DNA from: Arthrobotrys musiformis
Taxonomy: Eukaryota; Ascomycota; Orbiliomycetes; Orbiliales; Orbiliaceae
Length of the DNA: 64,000 nucleotides
Reading direction: 5' to 3'
Assembly (NCBI GenBank): GCA_036971715.1
Contig: JAVHJL010000005.1
Location: 496,001-560,000, forward strand
Shown here: in pieces, positions 22,901 to 35,020 of the stretch
Layout: the number at the start of each line of letters is the position of its first letter
Numbering within the stretch: the stretch's first letter is position 1
Notes under the pieces: generated by a model
The model's database searches: none
What the model saw: the letters and a program-made list of their open reading frames with translations, nothing else
What the model was told of the DNA's origin: nothing
Translations under genes and position numbers: made by a program

Positions 22901-24940
22901 GTAAAGTTTATTAAATTACCAAATTTTCCTCCCCTCTAACTAAAGAAAAGAGAAAGAAAAAAGAGGAGTTCTTCAGAGAATGGGGAATCATGCATTATGC
23001 CTGCGTGAGCGCTTCGCACGATCATGCTTATCCGTATACAAGAGGAGGTGAGGGGGGGGAAACTTTTCTTAAACCTACCAATCAGTCCCCAAAAGTAAAA
23101 TCTCCAAAACACACATATGTGCACATGTATGAATTTCTTTCCTGTCTCCTCTTTCTTTTCACGAAGCCTCCGTCGATGAAAGGCAATTTATACACCCTCC
23201 GTCCACTCGTTAGTAAACTCAACCCGAATTCGAGAGCAAACACACAAACACATGCATACACAGACACACCCAGAATCCTCGCAAGCGGAGCATAGATAGG
23301 CTTAGCCCATTATCGGCTATGAAGGGAATTTACCGTATAACGTACATACATACGTAGCCTAAAGCCTAAAGCCCGAGAAAGAAAGAGAAGAGAAAAAAAC
23401 AAAATCAAAAGCCCTTTAGAGGCCGAGTTGGGATATTTTACTATCCATAACCGAAAGGGTTCAAAAAACCTGGGTTCTGGCTTTAAAGATCTTAGGCGGG
23501 GAGGGGGGCTTAAACTCGAGTCGAAGGTCCTTTTCATAAAAATATCAACTCGCCTATCGAGTATTAGGCGAGTGGTTGGGTTTACACCCCCTCATGTGGC
23601 CGTTGATTTACGGAGAATTCTTGGGACGGTGATTGGTGGGTGTACATCGCAGGTCGGAACAAGCAGTAATTTTGGAGTCCTCGAGATCTTCGACATAGAT
23701 ATCGTGAACTGATGTATATGCGAACTACCACTTTTGGGGGAATGCTGTAATTTTGGGTTCCACCTTCGACAGTCGATCGACTACTTTTTAAATTTTCTAT
23801 ACGATGATTATTGCGTAGGGCCCTGCATGTCAGTACTAGTAACATACGTAGGTAGAGGTATATATGTATGTAGTACAGATTGCGTGGCACTATTGGCGTT
23901 GCACATGTACCGTACGTGGCTTGTCCCACAATAGCCAAAGACTCTACTAGGCTCGTAGGCCGATTTTGACGTAAAATTTAAGATTCCGAGTGATTTATGC
24001 ACGAAGAAGAGTTGGTTCAGAAATTGTCGTTTAGATACGATTGACCGATTTCGTTGGCGTTATCGAGTCTACGAGCGAGATAGATGGTATACATCATATA
24101 TCGAAATAGTTAACTACAATCCTTTTGATTTTGTAGGTAGTTTTGAACACGGTGGAGCCTCTTCAATAGTACGCCTGCAAAAGCGTGATATTAAATAGAG
24201 CTAGATCTGACGTATGCATGGTCAAGATCCGTTGATCAATTGAGCTCATGAGGTGCTCGAGACGTCCTACGGTGCAAGTTGTCGACATGTCTCATTATCG
24301 TTTCGAGGACCCTACATAAGTTTAAGTTTCAAGAAAACACAGTATACTTATATAGGCTTGCCTGGCCATTTACAAAACTAGGTACTTAAGTATATGAGAA
24401 ATTTTGAAACTAGGATTTATTTGCGCATCCAGCGCAGCAGTCATCATATGTTGACCACGTCCCCAACACGAAAGTTTGTTGGATTTTGCAACAGCCGCAG
24501 GCTGACGTCTACAGGCGCACCGCAATACATATCACTTGCCGTGACGCGACGTCAGACTCTTCAATTTAACTTTGGTATGGACTGGATTTTGGTAAAAGGA
24601 CCTCTCTGGCACGGAATAGAGCATCAATTTGGATATTCAAGTGATAAATAAAGTAGAGGACCTCAGCCCGTGAATTGATCTTCAAAACGCACTCTCGAGC
24701 ACTCAAGCCCACTGCAACCCTCTATACCTCTAGATATATAGGTATATATAAACAACATCTAGCGCTCTCTCTCATATAATATCAAATTAAGTAAAAAAGA
24801 GAGATAGGAAGCCAAGGGCCCTTCCAGGCCTTGGTACGAGACAACCAAGAGCCACAGCTCTTCAGTAAATTAAATAAGATTGTAAAAAAAATCATAAAGA
24901 AACAGCTACGCAGAATAACAACTAAATCACGACGCGCCGA

Positions 24941-27345
24941 TTAAACAGAGACGCCCTTTTGGTCTGGAGATCCCTTCTCATCAGTATCGCTAGATTGCTC
25001 TTGTGGGATACCGTGAGTGACTGTCTCGGACTTTCCGGTGATTGCCATAAGGAAACCCTTGCCGACGCGGGCCATGCTTTCTCTACCTTCCCAGAGTGGG
25101 TAGACACCAGTGATTCCGAGAGCACTGTGGTTTCAGCAAAATTAGTAAGGGCCCAAGAGCGGGGAGCCAGAGATTGTAAACTTACACAAAAGCCCAGATG
25201 ATACCAACGATAACCCATCCGGTGAAGAACTTCTCGCTGAAAACGTATTTGCTGCCGTACATTGGGATTGGCCAGAGGAGCAACAGGCAAATGGTGAGGG
25301 CCGAAGCAACAACCTTGGCGATGAGCGACTTGCGTTTGAGGAGCTTCTGTTGTGCTTCGTATTCCTCACCAACGGCTTCGTGCTGGATAGTTCGGATGTT
25401 GGCATCTTCCTTGAGAAACTCGGAGTCGTCGACGAGTTTGATCTCGGTTCTCATGGTGGTCCAGTCGTAATTCTGAGGGCCGAAGATGATGGTGAAAAGC
25501 GGGATGAAAAGAATTGGGGACAGGAGAGCGATAAGCTACAGACAGGTTCGGTTAGTACATCGGCCTAAGAATAAAATATCAAGCATACTGAGCTACTTAC
25601 GTTACCGACAAGCATAGGGTCATTGGAACCAGTAGAAGCGACGTTGATAACCCCAAACTTCTTATACGCTGTGACAAACCAACCGATGAAGCTGCAAATA
25701 GTTCCAAGGATCGGGCTGGCAATGACGGCAACCTTGTTCTGTTTGGTGGACAACATAGTACAAGCGGCGGGCAAAACGGCAGAACTAATGACGACGCCCA
25801 TCATCAAGTAGAGATATCCCAAACTGATACCAATGTACCAGAGACCAACAGAGAAGCCAGCGATGAAGAAAGAGAAACCAACGACAGCAATGTGTGAAAG
25901 GTTCCTTAGACGACGACCAGATGCGTTCGGGTTGATATATGTGCGGTAGACATCATATGTGAAGATGGAGGATACGGCAACCAATTCAGACGAGAAAGCA
26001 CTGGATACGGCCAAGAATAGGAGAACCAACGCGATCAAACCACCCTGTTGACCCATCAAAGCAACGGCGACGTTGGGGAGAACGAGACCAGCAGAAACAT
26101 CGGCATCCGGGAGACGGTTTGGATAGCTTGGCCAAGCTGGGTTATTCTGGAGAGCAACACCAGCAAGACCCATGGTAGTAGCGCAGAGGAATGGAATAGA
26201 GAACCAACTGATACCACCAAGGACGTATCCGTTCAAGGCGGCGCCAATGTTGGAAGAAATAGCCTTTTGCCAGTAACCTTGGTCCAAAAACACGGTTCCG
26301 AAGTTACCAACGATGTTGATAACGAAGAACACACCTCCATCTCTAGACCTCATGGTCAAGTAGCTGCCTTGCTCGTTTCCGGGAACTGGTTCGTTCTTGG
26401 AAGCCTCAACCAAAAGCTCCCAGACTTTGCCAAAGGAGCCAAGTTCCGGGCTGGTAACGTAGATCTTGAAGGTGAAAATCAAGATGAAGATGATAACTAA
26501 AGCGGAATGGGTATAGTCGCTCATGATTGTGGCCTTCAAGCCTCCAAAGACGGTGAACAGAATGACTGGAATTGGAATCAAGAAACAAGCCGCAGCGGTT
26601 GGAATTCCAGTAAGATAGTTTACCACAGCGGAACCGCCAGTCAACAACATCAAGGTAACCAAGATGTTGGTGAATGTGGCGAAAACGAGGAAGGTAATGT
26701 GAGCGCCGGTTCCATATCGTGCACGAATGAGTTCGAGATATCTGTGTTTCATATGACCTTATTAGCCACACCCGATGTGGTACCAGACTAGACTATAAAA
26801 CGTACGTATGTGCAGACGGCGCACGGCGCTTGAGTTCAATTGCCAAAGATGCGAACAAGATGATTTGAACCGTCTATAATGATCGTTAGTAACGCGCATT
26901 CCTTACTTAGCCCCGGTTGACAACTACTTACAGCACCAGAAGCATACCAAAATGGACCGGAAACACCATATCGATAACCCGTTGAGGTGGACTGAAGAAG
27001 GGTGGCTGCCCATGTCCATGATGAGCACACGGCGGCAGCAATCAAACCAGTCCTATTATTTCAATCTTAGTACATTTCATCGCGTGATATGTATCGAATG
27101 CAATCCTACTTGACTGAACGACCAGCAGTATTAAATTCTTCGGACGTCTGAACTTCGTGGGCGTATTTCCTCAAGAACCACGAAATCAACATGATCAAGA
27201 AAGCGAACCCTATTCGCTCCAAATGTTAGCAATCCTTGTCCATTTTCCTGCCTCCCACCAGGATGTATCAATTCGATCATATTGACGTACCCAGACCAAG
27301 TCCCACCACAATTCCATAACCTTGTGCTGAAGATAGTACCGCCAT
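24941..27345 (-). CDS. dur3: Urea/proton symporter Dur3 (SSS family)
   Basis: Seven exons in transcript order: 27345-27291, 27209-27110, 27052-26932, 26873-26806, 26741-25601, 25535-25186, 25124-24941; 672 residues, the usual size. It is a plasma-membrane active urea importer of the sodium:solute symporter family with about 15 membrane segments. Diagnostic stretches include G-Y-G-I-V-V-G-L-G at the N terminus, N-T-A-G-R-S-V-K-T-G-L-I-A-A, S-S-W-T-W-A-A-T-L-L-Q-S, G-P-F-W-Y-A-S-G-A, F-G-G-L-K-A-T-I-M-S-D-Y-T-H and F-L-A-V-S-S-A-F-S-S-E-L-V-A-V-S-S. Every junction keeps frame and several introns show CTAAC branch sites. Fungal DUR3 is normally induced by urea/allophanate and repressed by ammonium through GATA factors; one TGATAG motif lies about 200 bases upstream, weak evidence only. 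The tail is cytosolic, rich in Ser, Asp and Lys. Confidence 0.94.
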
Positions 27346-30300
27346 TTTGTCTACGGTCTGTCCTGTTGCAATTAAATTATGCAACGAGTCGAGCTGAATG
27401 TCGTGTCACCACGGTCCTGGTTCTTGAATAACGAGAAGGATAATCACCAGATGTCTGGGGGGCTACAGCAGACTATATACCCAGTCCCTCAGCCCAGGAC
27501 TAAGGTTCAATTGCTCAAAGTGCACAACAGGCTCCCGATCGGCCATGATAGCTTGTAGTTCGGACCCAAGCAAAAGGGTCCTTACTCAAGAATATTCGCA
27601 ATTGTGCTACATTACAATATTTTGCTTATTGCACACGATATCTCTCAGTTTCGAGACGAGTACAGGCGGGAGAAACGTGGGGGAAGCATTTCAAGAAGAA
27701 ATCCTTGGATGTAACCCGGGATGTTGGAGTTGGGAAGTCACAAATTGTCACTACATCCCATATTCGACTGGCCTTGTCGCACGCATTTGGCTGCTGCTAA
27801 AATCGCATGCATCTAGGCAAGGGTGACTTCGTTGATGTACCAGCGAATTGGCGTTCTAGAGAAGTTAATCGGGAGGGGTCAAAGGTTTCCACTGTATTGG
27901 AGTCTTTTTTGCGGATCTTGCCTCATCTGGTGCTGAAGATGTGTCCGTTAACCTTTACGAAGGTCTTGGTGTTGTTGTAGCTAAATTTCCTTGTGCCGAT
28001 GAATCTGGGATATGTCGTTGAATGAGAGATCCCTGCAATATACCCGTCGTTTGATTGGACGAGGGGGCATCAAGATAACGTCGTGCGGCGACGGGACGCA
28101 AAATGTTGCACTGCTTATCTTTGCGAACCGGCTTACGTTCATGAAAAACGAACCTTCAATTGAATCGGGACAAGGATCCTGCACTTTAGCACGGCTCCCA
28201 CGCCGGAAAATCCCAATGAGTAAGCATTGTCGCGCTAGCTTGCCAGCTGCCAGATACAAGGCTCGCTCTTATAAAAACTCCGCTGTCATGCATAACAGGG
28301 TCTAGACGGCGAACAGAACCGTATCGCTTCTGGGTACTCGAAACCAATTAAATTTCGGATCATGAAACGACGCACATAATTCGAATTTCTGTGATCTTCC
28401 AACGATGGTATCACAACCAGCACGAGGAAATATGCCTCTTCGAGGTTGATGCGTCGTCTTGCACACATATTGCCGTTGTAATAGTCCAATGGAGAAGGGC
28501 TTCAAACCCACTGATCCATGATCATTCATAGCGTCAAATATTCCCACGTTTCCCGTCAACGTCAAACTAACCTGATATTCACATGCGAAGGCTCAGAAAT
28601 TAACTTTTTTTTTTTTTTCTTGTTCTTTCCTTAGGTGCACGCCGGCCACTCTTGCATGGTTCACAGGCAGAGAGAACATAGCATATGAATGTCAATATAT
28701 ATCGCAATACAATGGGCATGGAACACGGTGACAAGGGTGCATATCTGATATCGACAACAAGACTCCAGACCGAGTTAGGTTCCGTGCCTTCTCGAACATC
28801 ATAGCAACTAGAAATATAGGTTCAATCGGGTGGATTCATTACATTTGTGAATTACAGCCATATTGTAGACGGTTGTCATCAAAATATGTAAGTATCAGGA
28901 AAGATCGCGAATATTCCCGATCAGGCTTCACCCATTTCATTCTGGCGCCACAGTTGACGTCGCGGTTTAACCCGCCTATCACCTTGACCGGTAAAATAAA
29001 TAATGTCCAGACGTAACGCGAAGTTTGATGACCAAAAAGATCGAGTAATTGGGATTGAGCAAGTACTTAAGTAATTGAGGCTTCATATTCTCCCGGCGCC
29101 CTGGCGGTTTCTATTGCAGACTTGTGCATGGACTGTGCCTGAAAGTCCCCACTCGAAGCCCAAGCTTTCCATCCTCCGATTGAAAGGCCGTAGTTCGGGC
29201 AAACCCGGTGGGCTAGTTAGTGGGCCATGGTTGTGTCGATTTAGCCTAGCCCTTGGTGCCGCCACGATTTTAAACATTCGGATCCAAGCGAAAGCCTGAT
29301 GGTAAATGATTAGACGAGGAAATTTCCAGCTATAAAACTTTGTGCGCTGATGGAATACTTTGATGGTGTTCTCGAGGGGGAAAAAAATTAAAAATTAATA
29401 AATCGTAGTAGAGATAAGGATGCAGGTCTTTATCAGCTCTCCAGCCTTCAGCTCGACGCTTGGCTATCCAAAATGATCCTAGTCGTGTGATCTTCGGCGT
29501 GTTCCCCCCACCTCCCCACCCTCGCGCATCCACATTTGGGTTATGCATCTCCAGTTCTCCGTCAACCGCCTGTGATTGCAATTGGACAACGGGCTGACGA
29601 AGCACTGACGGCCCTCCTGTGTTACCAAATTAACATCTTCGAGTTGGGATGACCTTTGATCTTGCATGCCAAGCTGCTAGCTCGCTAGGTCGGTGCGCTT
29701 TTCAAAGATATTCGGGATCCAGCAACGGAGCGACGGTTTCAACAGAAAAAAAGGAAAACCCTTCGTTATTGATTTCCAGTGCTTGTTTAAACGTTTACCA
29801 AGGTCATACAAATAGTTTCGTAGCCAAAGGCCGAACTATGTATGCATGTCCGTCAACCAAAATTCAAATTCGACAAGCTCCCGGTGGTACCTAAGGCTAT
29901 TGGTCTACAGATCTAGCGGGTTTAGAGAAAAAAAATTTCTTCTAAACCTCGAGGATCCGACATAGGAAGACAGATGTGTAGAATACCCACTTAACTTAGC
30001 AAGCAATTAATCAAGCCAGTCTATACATCAATAGTTGACGTTGGTTAACCGGTTCTAACGTTAACAATTTCGATTTCTGAATATATATTCTCATGATCAG
30101 ACTACCACGGCGAGCATTCCATGTCAACCCCACAAAAGAGACCATATGCGATTTAGATTTAATTATCTTAGATACATCCATACTTACTTATTTACCTCAA
30201 GCGATTTTTGACTAAATTGGATACTGATAAGCTAGCTTATAAGGAATGTGGAACTGCATGCAACTCGTCACGAAACACGGGACGAGACGTCGAGACTACA

Positions 30301-32002
30301 TACATTGCTATGCCATGGCGCCAGTGGACGGCTATACATTTCGACAACCCTCGCAGCCTCACCCCAGGCCTTAAACATGCATAAAGTACTTAATTAAGCA
30401 GACACACCAAGTAGACAGCATATATCGTGGAAGACGTGCATAGATACTGCTTCAGCTCCTTAAACAATATGCATGTACCATTCTTATCAGCCAGGCTGAT
30501 ACGAAAACACGCTAGGAATGGCCGATAAGAAAATGAACATGATCGATCGATCACAGGGAATACGTCTACTTTCTTTTTGCAAGTATTGGCTAAGCTGAGC
30601 TACACTCTTCGCGAATTCGCAACTCTAGATCATGCCTGTGACTCGACTAGGGTAACGTAGGATAAAAATTTAAATACGTACCTGCATGACGACCAGGCAT
30701 ATTAACCCAGATCCAAGTATTCTCGACTCCGTTGGGTTGGGTATCACATTAATATTATAACTAATCCCTGGAACAACCGTATCTTCTTTCCACGGTGTCT
30801 ATAGGGCAATTTCAATGGTGCTTAAGACACACTGGTACCCAGGTACCAGCATGTCATCGTTAAGCACGCAATTGATATACATATTTACAAGCGCACTTCC
30901 CTTCCGCTTTGAGATAGCATCCGAATACTATAGCGCCATAAGATTAAATTTTTCCTCAATTACCTATATACCGTCTCATCTCATATGGCCATGGGTTGAT
31001 AATTATAAATTAAATATAAACTGAATACTCTATCAAGTCAGACATCCTTTGTACATAGGCATCTACCCTAAGTTATAGATCTAGCTATACATGTCCAGAG
31101 CTAGCTCGTGATGGGCTTATAATATATCTTATTGGCACCCTAGCTGATCAGTATACCCATTCGAATTCCGGCTCACCCCCTATGAAATGTGAATTAATAT
31201 ACTAAGCGCTTTCAACAAATATAAATTACTCGCATTTGTACATATTCTATTAGATATCTAGGTGATTAATGCAACCCAGACTAAATTTAAGTCCGATATA
31301 TATTGCAAGACTAGCTTGCCCAATCGGATATATAATCGATTCTAGTGGGCGCCGGCGCGGCGACTTGGTCACCAGAAACCTCCCGAAATACAACAATATC
31401 AACACAGTATTCAAAAAAAAAAAAAAAAAAAAAAAAAAGAATCTATACAAATATCCTCGCTGCGCTGTTGCACCGTGTACAAGCTGCGAATCATAGTAAA
31501 TTACGGGTGTAACCTGTAGATGAAAATAAAATTGAAAACACTACTCTAGTAGGGATACTCGGCTAGCAATATTGGCTTCTTTGTTGCAACAGTTATAGGA
31601 ATTCGACTGGCCACATAGTAATGAGTTCAAGAGGTAGGAGACCTATGTAGTCGGTCCCTAGCAATCGAGGTTCCACCCCTAATTCTTGGCCCTAACCGCA
31701 TCGCCCTATAAATCGATACCGGCAACATTGCCATGATGAAGATTTTGATAAATTAGCGATATTTCACACGGATACCCGGGTACTTGATATAATACCATGC
31801 AGCACTTGGCTGGGGCAGCCCACCTTTAATTTGATAAAGAGCAGTTGCATCGTATCTTCATTATCACCTCTCCATCATCTTCCTTCAGCTCGTTGATAGT
31901 ATCTTGACATCGTCGAAGCCATCTACCATCGTCCCTCTTCATCATATTTCGAAGACCATTAGAGTCCCTTCGCTATATATAACTCCGAAGAATATAACTA
32001 CC
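27346..32002. other. 4.7 kb AT-rich gene-poor region
   Basis: No supported gene. Frames of up to about 98 codons occur but lack motifs. The 29.9-31.9 kb part is very AT-rich with many TA steps and short palindromes such as GCTAGC and GATATC; it may be old repeat DNA altered by RIP, which cannot be tested by eye. An A26 run lies at 31413-31438 and a T14 run at 28605-28618. The last 100 bases are the leader of the Cys-repeat gene. Confidence 0.5.
31413..31438. repeat. A26 homopolymer
   Basis: An unbroken run of 26 A residues on the plus strand in AT-rich DNA. Confidence 0.9.
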
Positions 32003-35000
32003 ATGCGAATCCCGTGGCTGGTCTTGGTGGGCCCCGGGCTCCTCCTCCTCGGCTCGACGGTCGAGGGGGCCCCAGGGAAGAATCACAAGCGCAAACCGTG
32101 AGTATAATCTTTCACCTAGCTTCGTCATTTCACCACCTCGGCCAGTACCTTAGCTAGAGGAAAGGCACGTGGGTGGGGAATGCGTCTCCGTTCTTACCTC
32201 GAGGCAACCTAGCTTTGGTCTGCCATATCTGTCCTCTGATAGTTCTGAAGAGATATCCAGCAATGCCTAGCTAGCTCTGGTTCGGTGATCTCACAATTTT
32301 ATGAATTTTCTTTTCTCGAGTCCTTGGCTGTCTCGTACCCAGACCTAGTCCTTGGTCGGGATAACGATTTGCTTTTAGTATAGTATGACTGACGTCGATG
32401 TGCATTCCTAGCTATGGTCTTAACGATCCGGGAACTTCCTCTTCCCAAGCCCCAGGTGCACCAATTGGCTATAACTACGGGTATACCACGGGTGCAGACC
32501 CTACCACCCAGTCCTGCCCGGCGGGCTATGACTGCCCGAGTACAGAGACCACTGCATTCCCATACCAATCTTTGGTCATCGTTCCCACTTGCTCCTCATG
32601 GAAAACGTGCCCTGAGTGCCGCGGTGGCTATAAATGCTGGAAACCGAGGCCGACTTCCACCGAGGCCCCAGCTGAGACCACCTCTGATAGCTTGACGATC
32701 ACTCCAACTTGTTATCCGTGGAAGTACTGTTACAACTGTATCGGAGGCTACTCTTGCCTCAGTGATCCAGCTCCCACCACGCCTACCACCGCAGGTCAGT
32801 ACTGATCTAAGACTATACCTTTTAACTGAGCTACTAACATTCTCGAAGTCCCGAACCCGAATATATATCCAATTTCAGACCCAACAGATGAAACTTATAC
32901 CCTTGTAATAACCCGGGGAACTGACTACACAACCGTCACAGAAACCATTCCAGCTAGCTATGACGGCTACGGTTACAGTTACGGAACCTATGGTGGCGCA
33001 TCCCAACCTTCCGAAACGACATCTATATACGACTGGGCTGCATATGAACAACCAACTTGCACTGACTATATAGTTTGCCCGACTTGCGCACTGGGATACT
33101 ATTGCCCAAATAATTTAGTCCCCTCGGCTCCCGCTTATTACCAGCCATCAAGCCAGGACCCAACTTCAGCTTCAAGCACATCTCCACTACAATCTTTTTA
33201 CCCCCTGCCACCATGCAATAACTATGTTGTGTGCCAGGACTGTTTCCTTGGGTACTACTGCCCCGGGCCTTCGCAGAGCACACCTACGACATCCGAGTAC
33301 CCCGTGAAGTCATATGGCTCGCCTCCATGCGATGACTATATTGTTTGCCCCACGTGCCCTATCGGGTATTATTGTCCGTCTAGTCTTTCATCAGATACCT
33401 TGCCCGATCCCACGGCAGCTCCTGGCTACGGAACACCATCATGCAGTGATTACATTGTATGCCCAAGTTGTTCTCTTGGGTACTACTGCCCAAAGACTAC
33501 AACTCCACCCCAAAAATACTCTACATCAAGTTACAACTGGGCTTCCTATGAACAACCATCATGCCCAGATTATGTGCTTTGCCCCAGCTGCCCACTGGGC
33601 TACTACTGCCCGGCACCTACCACCGCGGCCGAGCAACCCCCAAAAACATATGCATATGGGGTACCAACTTGCTCCAACTACATCGTCTGTCCTAGTTGCG
33701 CTCTCGGCTACTATTGTCCTCAGCTAGCGACTTCAACAGACCCAGCATATAGCGCGAAGCCGAGCGGGAACAAGTACAGCTCGAAGCCCTGGTATCCATC
33801 TGCCCCATCTACCACATATTATATCGGTCTGCCAACAACAACTCTCGTCGTCGCGCCAACCTGCTCTGAATATGTCTTGTGCCCGGTTTGCCCAGGAAGT
33901 TATTATTGCCCATCAAAGTCGCCTCGGCCAACCGTGGGTAAAAGCGTCCCTTATTACTACACCGATCCCAATACTTCCGAGACACCAACAGTGACTATTC
34001 CTCCGTGCGACGTATACGTCTTCTGCCCTGAGTGCAACCTTGGTTATTCGTGCCTAGTTCGGTCAACGTCCAGCTCGACAAAGGGCCCCAAGCCCTATAA
34101 AACAGGAGGGACCGCAAATCCGCCATTGTCAAACCCCTACCCGGCCTCCACCTCTCGATCAAGGATGCCTACTGTTGACGGGGCTTATGTGACAGCGCCT
34201 GGAAAACCTAGATATGGATCCGCTTCAGTTTCGGCCCCAGGGCTACCGACCTGTGCAGGATATGTTCTTTGCCCAACCTGTCCACTGGGATACTACTGCA
34301 CCTCCACGGTTTCTCCAACCGTTGCCCCTTCAAAATACTATGGTGTTGCCCCTACGGGAATCGTCGAGCCAATCTACTCGACTACTATCGTTCTACCCCC
34401 TTACACCCCTCTACCCAGTTGCCCAGACCCCATAAAAACGGTTACTATAACGAAAACTCGAGATATTTACCGGCTATATAACATTTGTGCTCCTGATCCA
34501 TACGCAATTTTGACGTCCTTCATTATCCCAACCGCTACTATCACCCGATGCGACCCCGAAAATACATACCTTTATACCCAGCCAACCCCTCAAAGTAGCA
34601 CCGAGTAAGTTTTTACCATTATATATTATTGAAGACTAAACATGTATCTAACGCAAACTATAGGTGCTCTACTTGTGATTTATACAGTAGCTTTTACCCT
34701 GTCGCACGACCTACAGATTTCAGTCCAATATCGTTCACGAATTGGGGACAAGGTCGTCCACATTCACGAAATACAGCAGGTAGGTTGCAAGAAGAACGTG
34801 GCCTTTTCAAAACTCGACGGGTTTGCAATTGCTAACATCATCTGAAGGCTCCGCCGCTTCAACAAAGCCCTATGATCCAAGTTCTCCGCAAAAAAGCACC
34901 AGTTGTTCGTTCAAGCCTTGCGACGGTGGATACTACTGTGAGAAATGTCCACATAAATGGTATTGTCCGACCCCAACCGACATGGTTCCAAGCAATACAG

Positions 35001-35020
35001 CATACTCCCCTTATCCATAG
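32003..35020 (+). CDS. Secreted protein with eleven four-cysteine repeats
   Basis: Proposed exons 32003-32097, 32412-32794, 32849-34604, 34664-34779 and 34848-35020 join in frame to 840 residues. The first intron (314 bases) is least certain. Residues 1-23 are a signal peptide. The body repeats P-[TSP]-C-x5-C-x2-C-x4-C eleven times, with consensus C-x-x-Y-[IV]-[VL]-C-P-x-C-x-L-G-Y-Y-C-P. First cysteines are near residues 92, 132, 230, 282, 320, 358, 398, 434, 498, 546 and 628. A half repeat precedes them (67-73) and a degenerate cysteine cluster ends the protein (803-823). Linkers are 20-80 residues, rich in Pro, Ser, Thr and Tyr, and likely O-glycosylated. The C-x2-C-x4-C core recalls the GCC2/GCC3 or ephrin-receptor-like cysteine motif, but I recognise no family. 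No C-terminal hydrophobic GPI signal is seen. It is probably a wall or extracellular-matrix protein; function unknown. Confidence 0.78.

Larger units (their letters stand above)
18559..24940. other. 6.4 kb gene-poor region with microsatellites
   Basis: No convincing gene. The part from 19.0 to 20.1 kb is dense in simple repeats: a T24 run, TGTGCT-type, GTAT-type and GGTT-type repeats, and four TCTGGC copies. Frames such as 20454-20972 on the minus strand (172 codons, with a basic K-R-Q-R-K-R patch) lack family signals. The part from 21 to 24.9 kb is AT-rich with scattered homopolymers. The final 400 bases are probably 3' UTR of the urea transporter. Confidence 0.5.
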
